DNA from: Paragorgia papillata | Lineage: Eukaryota > Cnidaria > Anthozoa > Scleralcyonacea > Coralliidae | Assembly (NCBI GenBank): GCA_035771165.1 | Contig: JAWNZC010000177.1 | Location: forward strand, 668,501-732,500 | Length of the DNA stretch: 64,000 nt | Reading direction: 5' to 3' | In this document: piece by piece, positions 45,401 through 56,407 of the stretch | How positions within the stretch are numbered: the first letter of the stretch is position 1 | Layout: the number at the start of each line of letters is the position of its first letter | Program-made: the position numbers and the translations under genes | Notes under the pieces: model-generated | Database searches by the model: none | What the model was told of the DNA's origin: nothing | What the model saw: only the letters and a program-made list of their open reading frames with translations

Positions 45401-46173
45401 CCTTAAATGATTTCTTTATTGTTTTACTTTGTCTAACACCAGATGATTTTATTCATCAAAGGGAGAACCCTCAGACATCCTAGGCAGCAGTGGATTAACA
45501 TTGAAGTGATTAACCCATTCCTGTCTGAGCTGACCAAAAATGGTCTGTCTAATGCCAGGAGATTTTACTCTTCAAGGGAAGAACCGTTGCAGACTAACTA
45601 GGTAGCAATGGGTTTAGATTGAATTCCTCTTCCAGTGTTATTGCAGTGCCCTGAAAGTTAGCTTGCGGGCGTAGCTAACTTTCAAACCGCTTTATATTCT
45701 GTGTGTGATTTCATTTGTTCGTTCGTTAGGAATCAATAGCAAGCGACATTTTTAACGCGATGTTTTGAACGCTACAGGGCACCGCTTTGTAGCACTGTGT
45801 CTGGTGTGTGACCTCTATTCTGTTCAGATCAAACCTTCTGTATATATAAATGCATAATATTTTCCTGTAGACTCCAATGGGAGGCACTGACTGTGCATTG
45901 CCAATGACATATGCCATGGAGGAGAAGCTACAAGTGGATGTATTTGTAGTCTACACAGATTGTGAAACGAAGGCAGGACCAGTGCACCCAAGCGAGGCTC
46001 TCAAGCAATATCGAACACAATCTGGTATCCATGATGCAAAGCTTATCGTTGTGGCCATGACGTCAAATGGTTTCACCATTGCAGACCCTGAAGATCCTGG
46101 GATGTTTGATATGGCAGGATTTGACTCCGCTGCTCCACTGGTCATGAAAGAATTCCTTTCTGGTTCAATATGA
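42461..46173 (+). CDS. RO60: Ro60 / TROVE-domain RNA-binding protein, copy B, 4 exons
   Basis: Tandem paralogue of copy A with the same four-exon structure and phase-0 introns: 42461-43303, 43662-43943, 44381-44617 and 45871-46173, 554 residues. The N-terminus is shorter ([20 protein letters not shown]) and joins the copy A sequence at [10 protein letters not shown]. Ro60 hallmarks are kept: [36 protein letters not shown] and [10 protein letters not shown]. So is the metal site of the von Willebrand A-like domain (Asp389, Ser391, Ser393, Thr460, Asp484). The stretch after about residue 180 differs much more, with an extra [18 protein letters not shown] segment. Introns hold a purine-rich tract (intron 1), C/A homopolymers and the CCAGGGTTC element (intron 3). 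AATAAA near 46442 may be its polyadenylation signal. Confidence 0.95.
43305..43615. repeat. GGGAAGAGA purine tract in Ro60-B intron 1
   Basis: About 310 bases are nearly all A and G on the plus strand, built from GGGAAGGGAAG and GAGAAGAG words. It almost fills intron 1. Copy A has a quite different, longer intron 1. Open frames on both strands are products of the repeat. Confidence 0.92.
44667..44718. repeat. poly-C/poly-A run in Ro60-B intron 3
   Basis: A run of C followed by a run of A, then CCAACCCC and AAAAAACCCC. Low complexity just after the exon 3 donor. Confidence 0.9.
44940..45390. mobile_element. CCAGGGTTC element in Ro60-B intron 3, inserted in a TAACCCATT repeat
   Basis: Left end CAGGGTTCAAAATAG, right end ATTTATTTTGAACCCTGG, interior matching 38254-38596. 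The flanks AACCCATTCCTGTCTGAGAT and CTTTATTGTTTTACTTTGTC are the two halves of one TAACCCATT-type repeat, so the element inserted into it. Confidence 0.8.
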
Positions 46174-46784
46174 GTATGTTACTGACTACTATATAGTATA
46201 TAGTTGTTGTTACCATGGTGCCCATCAGAGTGGCAAGAAAAATTTAACTTTTTAAGACCCCACATTCTCTGCGTGTATACTGTAAGCTGATTTAGAAATG
46301 TGGAAGAAATTTCTTTAATATGTGAACCAAGACATAATTATAGTCTATTGAAAGATGGTCTGGAAACTCGGAAAAAAATGTATATCTTTGTGTTATCATG
46401 TCTTTTCGTTCACGTTTATACAAACTTGTACACGATGAGGACAATAAATTATGAAGCAGTCATCCAGTAGTAGGGTTTGAGTTCCATCGCTTAACTGTTA
46501 TTATAATATTAATAAGCGAAAAAAAATGTGTGCACTGTCACCACCGTCTCAACATCAAATCACAGCTCATTAAAGACGCTTTGAAGTCTGCCGAGTTTCT
46601 AGACTATATTTTGAGCGACTCTGGACAAATATCCTAAGAAATTTTCACCCTGGGGGTACACAGTTGATATGAATTAGGAGGTCCAGGGACATTTTCTGCG
46701 GAATTGGTTACAAGTTTGACTGGGTAGTGGATACTACATGTAACACGACCTTGTCTTAATTATTTTTTCAATCATCGAAATATA

Positions 46785-46935
46785 TAGAGGATATTACACG
46801 GTGGTGCGAAGATATGGATTTTATCTTCGAGTGGTGAAAACAATATTTTACGAATGTGCGTAGCGAATGAGTAAAATATCGTTTTTACCACGAGAAGATA
46901 AAATTCATATCTTCAAGCCAGCGTGTAATTTTCTT
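46785..46935. mobile_element. hairpin repeat, GATATTACACGGTGG arms
   Basis: GAAGATATGGATTTTATCTT and AAGATAAAATTCATATCTTC are the arms, with ACAATATTTTACGA versus GTAAAATATCG inside. The outer ends ATATTACACGGTGG and CAGCGTGTAAT are imperfectly inverted. Confidence 0.75.
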
Positions 46936-47064
46936 TTTATTATATAGATTCAATGCAAAAAGAGGTAAAATTCTTAATGACGTCGTCGATATCTTCACTA
47001 GTGAGGATATGGAAAATACGACACTGCATATTCTCTAGTAAAAAACTCTCATCTATATAATAAA

Positions 47065-47235
47065 GTACGGTAAGGTTAGATATACTGCCGAAACAGAGAA
47101 CGTAGGAATCTAACGTTTCGAGCGAAGGCCCTTTCTCTCTGACGAAGGGCCTTTGCTCGCAACATTAGACTACTTATTATCTATAACCTTACTATATTTC
47201 GATTGTTCTTTCAACACTGTCTACGCAGCACACTA
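47065..47235. repeat. copy of the GCCGAAACAGAGAACG repeat
   Basis: GATATACTGCCGAAACAGAG, ACGTTTCGAGCGAAGGCCCT, then GACGAAGGGCCTTTGCTCG and CAACACTGTCTACGCAGCAC. Same family as 25846-26032 and 57495-57715. Confidence 0.82.
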
Positions 47236-48209
47236 TTTTTTCAATACATGTATAACCAAGATGTTTTGTCAGACCTCATCAATGCTGTGTAATGTCGTCA
47301 GTAAACGTATTTTTAAATATTCCCGACTTTGTAAGTAATATTTAACTAAACACGAGCAGGAGTGTTTTATCAGATTTAAAATCACGAGGGCGCAGCCCGA
47401 GTGTTTTAGATCTGATAAAACACGTGATGCGAGTGTTTTGAATGGCTTCAAAAACGATTCGTTATTGGATGTTATGTTCATTCGTATTCTTTATATAAAA
47501 TTGTATGTTCATTAGTATTCTTTCTGACGTCAATAAGTTTTATTAGGTATAAAACCACGGACATGGTACTGATTTCCTTTGTGTTTTCCTCGTGAATTAT
47601 TAATAAGTTTTTGAAATAGTGATTAAGATATCTTGTATTGTAAAGACCACGAAACATCGTGCAGGTTTTATCTTTAAAACCATAAAACAGTTTATTAATA
47701 CCGACGACATTTACGATAGCTAAAAGCCGTTTAGATGGAGATTCACGATAGTTTATCATCCTCCGATCCTCGTCATATAACTTGACATGTAGTCAATCTT
47801 TTCCTATAACAACAAGTTATAGCTATAGTCTTTACGTAGTTTTATCAAATCCAAAACATGTAACTTCAACTAGATTATTTGCGAATCAATAAAGAGATCT
47901 GCGAGTTATTTTTTATGTAGAATTTTTAGTGAACATTCATGCCACAATTGAGCGATGCGAAGAAAGAATAAGAAAAATATAAAAAGTTATTCTCAAGATA
48001 AAATAGTATGGCGTGAGAGTAAAAAATCTGGCGTTGAAATTGTCCCACAACATGTAAATTGTGAACGTGAACCAACAATGTGTCGTTTAGAAAGAAATTA
48101 GAAATGGTGAAAAACAACCTTAACAGCTACCCTGCATGACACCCATGTGACAACTTTGAATTTCAATTGCCAAAGTTCTCTTGAAATTCTCTGTTCTGTT
48201 AGTTCTGAT

Positions 48210-48570
48210 ATATAGTACTACTTTCAGCTTGGAGTTTGTAAAGTTTTGTTAGTTCTTGCTGTACAAGCTGTCATTAGTTATAGTACTTTCAGCTTGGAGT
48301 TTGTAAAGTTTTGTTAATTCTTGCTGTACAAGCTGTCGTTAGTTAGTATAGTACTTTCATCTTGGAGTTTGTAAAGTTTTGTTAGTTAGTATAGTACTTT
48401 TAGCTTGGAGTTTGTAAAGTTTTGTTAGTTCTTGCTCTACAAGCTGTCGTTAGTATATAATTCAGCTTGGAGTTTGTAATGTTTTGTTAGCTGCTGTACA
48501 AGCTGTCGTTTGAAATTAAAACTGAAAATCTAATGACAGCTTGTACAGCAAGAACTAACAAAACATTAAT
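48210..48570. repeat. tandem repeat AGCTTGGAGTTTGTAAAGTT
   Basis: Four or five imperfect copies of AGCTTGGAGTTTGTAAAGTT followed by TTGTTAGTTCTTGCTGTACA and AGCTGTCGTTAGT, then one inverted piece at the end. Related pieces occur near 13530, 14100 and 30850-31050. Confidence 0.85.
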
Positions 48571-49570
48571 TGGGGTGCCCGCTGCCAAAGCTTTATTGAA
48601 TCTGTCTTTGAGTTTGTCCGTTCGTAACGTTCGTGCGGAATGACGCCCTGTAGAACTGGTCCACTTCTCTCAATATTTTAAACCTGACCACATAAAGAAT
48701 TTCGGCGATTATCCGAGATAAAAATCTCTCTTTACGTAATGTCAACAAAACACACAATAAGTAAACTACACGCGCCTGTGTTTAAAAATAATTTCATATT
48801 TGTGCACAATTCTCACGCATTTATCCAATTATTATTCAGGCAGAGCTGAACATTTTGTGGTGATAACATGGGCCCAGTTCTAAAATTAATAATATATATT
48901 ATTATATATAATATAATGACTTGCGGCACTTATCTTATTATTTTGAAGAAACCTGTGAATACTTCAATTATTCTCAACATAGTAATAAATAATAAATGTC
49001 AGTTCTCCCATTTCGACTGATAATAGAAATTTAAAAATATCGGCTGAAGTGTAATTCATTATGTGGGCTAGATATGTTTAAAAAAACCTGTCTGCATGGA
49101 AACGGACGGCCACTATATGAGGAGCTGGACTGACTTACAGTACTAAAGATCAGTGGAAATTTTGTAAATACTTTATTATTATTTAGTAATAGTTTTATGA
49201 CGGTAGTTTTGAGTTTTAAAAACTGGCAAATTGACGCTTAATTTCGAACGTAATCACGCTGAAATTGCCAATTCTTCTGGCCTATTGATTTTAGCTAAGA
49301 TATTATTTGACAATGGTGTCAAATGAATGGTGAAAGTGAATAAATAAATAATTCACACATCTGTAAGTAGAAATGGCGTTTATCTGTCTGCCAATAGGCT
49401 ATCAATAAATGTCATTTCTTCTTTTCTCCCAATATTATACTGTAAATATAGAGATTAGAACAGGTGCCCGATACAGATTAATAACGTTGACGTCGTTGAG
49501 CCGTCACTCACAACTTTAACGATCGTACCGCAAGAAACTGTGTTAGCTGGAGGAGACATCAAACTTCAGG

Positions 49571-51169
49571 ATGGCCAGTTTCTATAACTTATCCACGCCA
49601 AATGACTCCACGGTTACTAAGGGGCATATATTTTCAAAAAGCGAGCTTTTCCAATCTTGGAATTTATATATAAGTATGTTGTCTGTGTTGCTTAATTTGG
49701 TTGGCAACCCTGTTATTATTTGGGTCATCTTTAAAACACCGTCAATGCACAGTTTCACTCATTACTTGTTCGTCAACCTTGCTATTTCCGATGTTGCTCT
49801 GGGTGTTTCGAGTATTATTTCATTTACTGTGCGAGAAACGATGAAAGAAGGTTCAACGCATCTCCCTCTTGATTGGATCTGTAAATTGGTCCACACGTGT
49901 CCAATACCGGCCATTAGTATGATCGTGTCGAGTTACACGTTGACAGCCATAACGTGTGAAAGATTCTACCATATTTCTCAACCGTTCAAAGCCAGAGTTG
50001 CACAACGGAATACTAAACTCATTGTTGGTTTGATATGGTCTGCCGCCATCGTTCTTGTTGTTCCTGTCGGTGTTTATACAGCATTCGACTATGACCAGCA
50101 CTCCTGTCGCATAGCCGTGCCTCATTTGGCTATCTACGTCATCTTTATAACAGTTTTGGCGTTTCTTCTTCCATTGGGTCTCATGTTTTACTGTTATTAT
50201 CAAACTGTGCGAATTCTTTGGTTCTCCGAAAGATCGCAGTGCCATATCCCGGTCAACACTGTCACTCTACGCAAGCATCGTAAGAAGGTCAGTATTAAAT
50301 TGTTGGTGTTGGTGGTAGTGTTAGTGTATGGTGGTGGTGGTGGTGTTGGTGGTGGTGGTGGTCATTTTGCTTTTACAGTCATTGTCACTGCACACTAGAG
50401 ATGTGCGAATCCGATCCAATCGGATCGGATTTTGTTCTTTCTTTCTCGGATCGGATCGGATTTTGTTCTTCTTTTCTCAGATTGGATCGAATCGGATTTT
50501 GCACTTTTTACCCGCATCAGATTCACTTTTGTCATTGTTTTTGTCACAAAATTAACAAATTCACTAGTTGTATGCACATTGCACAACATATGAATGTTAC
50601 TATTGCATAAGATTATTATTGTATAGTAGTTTTCTTAAATTTATTTGTTCATTAGTTTTCTTTTCGGAAAGTTTGCGCAACTATGGCAACATATATCCGG
50701 TGTTCATATATATCCGATCAGACTACGATTTTTTGGCTTCGGATCGGATCGGATTCGGATTGACAGTTTTGGCAAACCCTCGGATTATAAGGGGTCAATC
50801 CGATCCGACGCGCACCACTACTGCACACAGTCACTATCAGTGCCCCTGTCACTGTGACTGTCATTGTTGTTCTTGTTTTAGGTAACCAAGTTTCTGGGCA
50901 TTGTCATCGGTTTATTCATCGGTTGTTCCGTACCAGTAGCGGCAATGCTCATCGCCAGACGATACACCAATGTTCCAACGGGACTCTTCTTCTCTTCAAT
51001 ATTGTTAGCAGTGTTTAGTTCGAGCGTCAATCCTGTTATTTTCATGCTACAGAATTCTCAGTTTCGTGAAAGCTTGAAAAATCTTGTAAAACCAGCGAGT
51101 TCTACCATCATCCAGCCAACTATCAGTGTTACTAATGCCGAACGTGAGGAATCCAAGAGTGCATTGTAA
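49571..51169 (+). CDS. rhodopsin-class G-protein-coupled receptor, 2 exons, ligand unknown
   Basis: Exons 49571-50287 and 50882-51169 join in phase 0 to 334 residues. The N-terminus has two glycosylation sequons (NLST, NDST). Seven hydrophobic segments are visible: TM1 with GN (Asn46), TM2 LAISDVALG (Asp74), TM3 after Cys104, TM4 with Trp156, TM5 with Pro201, TM6 after the intron and TM7. Cys104 and Cys179 could form the usual disulfide. Family motifs are altered: the E/DRY position is ERF (130-132), the TM6 CWxP reads CSVP (254-257) and the TM7 NPxxY reads NPVIF (289-293). The general look is of a peptide- or amine-type class A receptor, but I cannot name a ligand. The single intron splits intracellular loop 3 from TM6 and contains a hAT-like element. 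Confidence 0.9.
50396..50820. mobile_element. hAT-like non-autonomous element in the GPCR intron
   Basis: Flanked by the 8-bp direct repeat CTGCACAC (50388-50395 and 50821-50828). Ends TAGAGATGTGCG and CGCGCACCACTA. Both sides hold many CGGATCGGAT words. The short open frame inside has no transposase features. Confidence 0.9.
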
Positions 51170-51248
51170 ATTAATCATCGTTGTCGTTGTAGCATCGTAT
51201 AAATTTACTTTAACTTTAAGTGTCAAAATGTATCTAGTTTGTCAAACT

Positions 51249-51366
51249 AAGGAAGGAAGGAAGGAAGGAAGGAAGGAAGGAAGGAAGGAAGGAAGGAAGG
51301 AAGGAAGGAAGGAAGGAAGGAAGGAAGGAAGGAAGGAAGGAAGGAAGGAAGGAAGGAAGGAAGGAA
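51249..51366. repeat. (AAGG)n microsatellite 3' of the GPCR
   Basis: About 118 bases of perfect GGAA/AAGG repeats, about 80 bases after the receptor stop codon, so probably in its 3' UTR. Confidence 0.95.
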
Positions 51367-52060
51367 CTGCTTGGAAGCTACCGGCTGTACTGCGCATCTA
51401 ACTGTCATGCATGAACAAGAAATTACAAAATACTTTAACCTTTGTGAATTTTATTACTGCGCATAAATAACTATACAAGTTTTCACACTTTTAAAACATA
51501 TATCTTACATTCTTATACAGGAAACGAGAATTCATATATCTTATAGAGTATATCTTAGCAAAAATATCGCTGCTGTATGGTTACGTGTATAGTAATTGCA
51601 AAATAAGGCAATTCCAAACTCTCATAGAAATAGTTTTCAGAGGGAAACTGATTAGCAAAAGTATGCCAATGCTGACAATGTAGAATTTAGAAATAAAACA
51701 ATACAATAATAGTTGATATATCAATATATTTACATTATAGAATAATACATTCAATGTATCTGTTGTACATTTTACACCTCAATATCTCTAAAGATGGGAC
51801 AAAAACTTACTCTTATGCCGGCGAACTTCAATTTACTCTATAGCTTTTATTAGTATAGAAAAAAGTGGTAGCTTAATGCTACTGTAATACTCGCATATAT
51901 TTATAGAGCGAGTACATTAAAATGTGTATATAAATACGAAACTATAAAAAATTATATTTATTATAGTTTGGGATGTATTTATCATAGTTTTCATGATCAG
52001 TAAATCTATAATACTGATCACGAGAATAGCGCACCGCTGACTAAGAATGGCCTAAAAGTT

Positions 52061-52283
52061 AAGGCCTGGCCAAAGCTTTGCATTGGTTACGCTTTCAACA
52101 TTTCATGCAACATCGTTCAACATTGTTGAACGCATGTTGAACGAAAATTTGAACATGTTCAAATTTCGTTCAACACCATTCAACAACGTTCAACATCATT
52201 CAACAGGGTGGCCAAACGCTTTCAACATGTTGAATCACGGTTGAATTCAACAATGTTGAACGATGTTGCATGGCCCAGGCCTT
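52061..52283. mobile_element. MITE with ends AAGGCCTGGCC
   Basis: AAGGCCTGGCC at the left and GGCCCAGGCCTT at the right are inverted. The inside is packed with TTCAACATTGTTGAAC palindromic words. Confidence 0.83.
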
Positions 52284-52404
52284 TACTGGTGGGATTCAAA
52301 ATACATCCCTTATCATTCTATTGATGGCTGATTAACTATTCCAATATAAAACATCTCCCGCCGGCAGCTACAGTTGTGATGGAGACATGGAGTTGTTGAA
52401 TTTT

Positions 52405-53106
52405 AAGGCCTGCGCTAAACGTCGTACAATAGACGAATTTAATCAGTTGAATTAACTTCGTCGGTAATGCAACGTAAATGCGACGTCGAGTTAAACGTCG
52501 AATTTCAGTCGAATATAATTGTTTTTACTTGGACGTGCAGTTGAGCCTGAAAACGACTCCTTCGGAAAACATGGTGCCGAATTGTCACTACCCTGCGAGC
52601 AGAGCCTTCTTTTCCTTATTTCTTCGCTATGAGAGAGGGAGAAAAGAAGGCTCTGCTGTATTTGTGTTTGGCTTCGTCCAAGATTTAGGACGAAGTAACC
52701 CGTTTAAGACCCGTTTAACCGGTTCTCGTTTTGTTTTCTGCTATGATTGGGACTGGGTTCGAGATTGTAACCAAGCAACTGACATGTATGCGCAATGGCA
52801 ACCAGTCACGAATACAGCAGAGCTTACTTTTCTTCCTCTCTCTCAGCGAAGAAATAAGGAAAAGAAGGCTCTGCTCGCAGGGTAAATTGTCACAGACAGA
52901 AGAGAAACATTTAATTCGACGCGACGATAATTCGTCGTATTATCGTCGCATTATCCATCTGACTCCATTGCCGAGACGAATTTAATTCGTGTGTCGAATT
53001 TAATCGAGTTTAATATGTCGCAGTTTCGTCGAATAAAATTCAGACAATTAAATTCGTCTAAATTAAATTCGTCTAAAGTCTATTGTGCGACGTTTACGCA
53101 GGCCTT
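52405..53106. mobile_element. MITE with ends AAGGCCTGCGC, carrying a nested element
   Basis: AAGGCCTGCGCTAAACGTCG and CGACGTTTACGCAGGCCTT are the ends, followed inward by ACAATAGACGAATTTAA and TTAAATTCGTCTAAAGTC. The interior repeats GTCGAATTTAA. A second element (52591-52881) is inserted in the middle. Confidence 0.87.
52591..52881. mobile_element. nested TA-flanked element with ends CCCTGCGAGCAGAGCC
   Basis: CCCTGCGAGCAGAGCCTTCT with TTTCCTTATTTCTTCGCT at the left and its inverse at the right give nearly 40-base inverted ends. TA flanks both sides. No transposase frame. Confidence 0.92.
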
Positions 53107-54384
53107 AGATTTCAATGATTCATGGTTCTTTCGATGTTTTTTTTTATCATTGGATGAACTATATATAGGTCACCTAAGCTCCGAGAAGTACAGAGTCTGC
53201 TAATATTCATTTAAAAAAGGCTCTGAGATTTTCCAGTTTAGTAGTTAGCGAGAGAACCAGTGACCAAGTTAGACGTGGAAACGAGACAATGACGTCATAC
53301 CATTTGGGTATTACTCGTGTGTCTTGAAAATGCTCCGTTATGTTGGCCTAGAATAGAATAAATACCAAGAACAACAAAAGTTGCTCATTAATAATGCATA
53401 GTGAAAAATCCAAACAAATTAATATTTAAAAATCATACGGACACGGAGCCCTCGTATCGAAAATGTATCAAACGTTTTTCCTTCCTCCACATCCATTAAA
53501 ACCCCGAAACGACCCTGAACAAAGGCCGTGGGTGACTGGAACCCAGATCACATGATCGTCGTGACGTCAGCATTTTCGAAAAGCTTCGTTTTCGGTCACC
53601 GAAGACGCTGGATTAGTGTGGACGAAAGGCCTAACCGTATCAAAAAGTCTCCGTTTTCGTCTAAACTCATTTAAATCTGTTATGTTAAATTATTATTTTA
53701 CATCATTGGAAACTATAGTTACAACTGTGAAAATCCTCGTACGTTTAAAACTATATGTCTAAAATGTAATTCTGTCCGTAGTCTCAGCCGTCCAATTTCT
53801 TGCTGTTGTTAGTATCTGTATCTGTAAATTATATATAGTTATACTTTGTATAGTTATATAGCTTTATACATTAACTTATATCACGGGCCCGCTGTAATTG
53901 GTTAATCGCTGTTGCGGATCCCCGGCCATCGTTACTAAGTAACTTTTCTATGTTGTTATCTGTACATAAACATTTTTTATCTGGCAAAGCTAATAAAATA
54001 AAATAAAATAAAATAATAACTGGAAGTTACATAGGATATCACAAGAACTAATTCACCGCTCACTGCCGAATCACATGCAATTGCAATGTCACTGATTATC
54101 AGTCATATTTCCTCTGCCATATTTAGGCTAATCGCGTCGATTCAATATATGCACTCATGTTCCCACATCATTGATGGGGCAGAAACAATCACGAAATAGC
54201 AGAAAATAACACCTGGTTATGAGTAAATTAAAAAAAATCTGTATTGCTTGACCTTATTTAAGTTTTTTATATCAGTGTGCGGTGAGGGAGTATGATTTTT
54301 ACAGACAACATACTATAATAACATCCCACGCTTGCCACGCATGTTATTAGACTTCAGATAATTTTAGAATTATGTTCTCTGTTT

Positions 54385-54515
54385 CGGCAGCAGTAAGGTT
54401 AGTGATACTGCCGAAACAGAGAACGTTACGTTATCTGTTTCGGCAGTATATCTAACCTTACTCTATTTCGATTGTTGTTTCAACACTGCCTACGCAGCAC
54501 ACTACTTTTATTTCA
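54385..54515. repeat. short copies of the GCCGAAACAGAGAACG repeat, in both orientations
   Basis: TTCTCTGTTTCGGCAGCAGT, GATACTGCCGAAACAGAGAA and CTGTTTCGGCAGTATATCTA occur in a row, then TTTCAACACTGCCTACGCAG. The middle part seen in other copies is missing. Confidence 0.8.
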
Positions 54516-55360
54516 CTATTTGAACGTTACAATAGCCTGATTGGTGTAAACATTTTGTCCAGCTGAGCTCTTCTTGCATTGTAGTATCTGTTGTGTTATC
54601 CGTAATGTCGAACTAATAAAAATCGCTATGACTAATCTAGTAACTATGAGTGACCATTAGAACGACATAACATGCATCCTAACAATGTTGAATATTAATT
54701 TATTTGGTTAGCAACAGCATGTTTTGTTTTGATTAGCAACAGCTTTGCAAATACGAAAAGTTCTATGTAATAAAATTAAAAAACAATATGTTTCAACCAT
54801 GCATGCATGCATGCATGATTCTAGCTTAGTCAACCGACTGAAAACGTAGATTCGAATGGGATTTAGGCGTTAACTAGTTGTTGGAAGGATGTATCATCCA
54901 TCATACACTTAGGTTTGCGCTCCGCTCTCTCTAAACTCGCTTCGTACCTTCACTTTCAGGATATTCCGAAGTCAGCAAGCCCGTTTAATATTACACAAGC
55001 GATTTTTGGTGCGTAATTAAATATGGCGGACCATTCCACCCGATTCCGCCGCGAATTTAGAGCGATTTTTTTGAACATGTTCAAATTTACGACATTAACT
55101 TGCGATTCTTTCGAGAAATTTTGTTTTAGCCGAACGTTTGTTTTAGCCGATGTCTATATAACCGTGCATGGCTCGTGTCATTAGACATTGTAATAGAGAA
55201 AAACAATGAGTGTCAAGATAGAAATAAAAACTGCAAAGAAAAGGCGCAAAAAGCTACTGATTGCATGCCGGCGTGGTTGTTGAAATAGCTGATAACTGAC
55301 TCGCAGCGGAAATCATGGAATCGTTAGCAGCAGTGCTAGCATCGCTGGATGATTATTATG

Positions 55361-55496
55361 AAGGCCGATTTCCTCATGAATAGTAATGAAGGACGTTTAG
55401 TCTAATTGTCGCTCCCAGCTCGTGAATATTGGATGAAGGACGTAATTTAGAACTAAACGTCTCTTTCATCCAGTATTGATGAGGGAAATACGACCT
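55361..55496. mobile_element. short foldback element, AAGGCCGATTTCCTCAT arms
   Basis: AAGGCCGATTTCCTCATGAA and GATGAGGGAAATACGACCTT are imperfect inverted ends, and GGACGTTTAGT pairs with ACTAAACGTC inside. About 135 bases. Confidence 0.7.
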
Positions 55497-55909
55497 TAAT
55501 CGAATCCCTCTTGAAACAAAGGATGTCGAGATGGTTATGTAATTCCTAAGATATTACTGAATATATTTTTTTAAATATTTTTTTAATAAAAGCACTTTCA
55601 GTAGATGTTTATACAACTCACAGGAAGTGCGCCGCGTAGGCAGTTTGTAAACATACCCGGAAACGAGAGAGAGAAACTTCGTAAATAAATTGACAATACA
55701 AGAAAGTCCTGGACTAAAAGCTAAACGAGTCTTAGTAAAAAGCTTTTGTTGAAAACAAGATGCAACGACACTTTATTTGTGTTGTTGTTTTTCCTCCTTA
55801 TGCAGTCTCTGAGTCTCTCTGATAATTCATTCATTAGATCTTAAAGTTTACCGAGTCCAACCTGACTTTATTTTCGTATAATTGTAAAAACAAAAACTCA
55901 ATTACTTAC

Positions 55910-56407
55910 CCAACCACCTTGTTTTTTTATCCAGTCTGTCAGATTATCCTCCACGAAAGCTTTAACACAGTAGATGACAGTACGGACAAACTCAGCCCTT
56001 CTTTCTCGAATACAATCAATAACAATACCTCCGGCGAACGCAAACAGGGCAAGAATCCGAGGCCAATTAATACCCGCTTTGAATAAAGTCCTGCAGAAAC
56101 TCCGAAATATATCACAAATAATAACCTCGTTCTTGAAATTTACCTTGAGCTGTCGAGAGACGTGAATATACAGCTTCGGATAAAGATGCTCAAGAAGGCC
56201 ACATATTTCCTGAATTCTGTCTGATGTCGTTTGGATTCTCTCCGGAATCACATTATTGTCTTCTCGTTCGAACTTAATAGACGAGTCGAAGTTGAAACGG
56301 AATAATTTAAACTCTAGATATTCCAAAAAGTAGTAATTCCCCTCATTGGCTATACTAGGATCAGTATTTAAGTTAATAGGAATGAGCGGTTTGCTGGCTT
56401 TGATCAT
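55910..56407 (-). CDS. BCL-2-family protein, BOK-like, first coding exon only (C-terminus not found)
   Basis: This 166-codon exon starts at MIKASKPLIP and ends at a GTAAGT donor right after the tryptophan of GGW. An intron inside BH2 at this tryptophan is characteristic of the family. BOK-like features run from YPKLYIHVSRQLKV (about 76-89) through VIICDIFRSFCRTLF to BH1 KAGINWPRILALFAFAGG (110-127). CIRERRAEFVRTVIYCVKAFV and BH2 DWIKKQGGW (158-166) follow. The pattern IDCIRERR...GGW is closer to BOK than to BAX, BAK or BCL-2. The BH3 position reads IQEICGLLEHL (65-75), without the usual Gly-Asp. The NWGR core of BH1 is NWPR. Upstream the frame stays open without an ATG to about 56555, so an extra 5' exon is possible. 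The membrane-anchor exon is not identified. Confidence 0.85.

Larger units (their letters stand above)
46174..49570. other. intergenic region between Ro60-B and the GPCR, dispersed repeats
   Basis: No exon recognised in 3.4 kb. Repeats seen: a hairpin at 46785-46935, the GCCGAAACAGAGAACG family at 47065-47235, a CACGAGGGCGCAGCCCGAGT palindromic repeat at 47345-47440 and a tandem repeat at 48210-48570. The last few hundred bases should hold the GPCR promoter and 5' UTR. No clear TATA box could be tied to it. Confidence 0.55.
51170..55909. other. region between GPCR and BCL-2-like exon, mostly transposon remnants
   Basis: No further coding exon is recognised. The missing last exon of the BCL-2-like gene should lie on the minus strand at or below this region, but I found no convincing transmembrane-tail frame. 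Identified elements are 52061-52283, 52405-53106 (with a nested insertion), 54385-54515 and 55361-55496. Confidence 0.5.

Noticed and set aside
36000..46500. Y RNA genes near the Ro60 pair
   Set aside because: I looked for a Y-RNA-like stem (GGTCCGA with a matching TTGAC end and a T run) and saw none by eye. A covariance-model search would be needed to exclude one.
48210..48570. CRISPR-like array because of regular repeats
   Set aside because: Repeats are imperfect, partly inverted and lack unique spacers of constant length. The locus is animal DNA.
50288..50398. Extension of GPCR exon 1 into GGTGGT repeats and stop
   Set aside because: The GTCAGT donor after HRKK joined to 50882 restores TM6 and TM7 in frame. 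The read-through would truncate the receptor before TM6.
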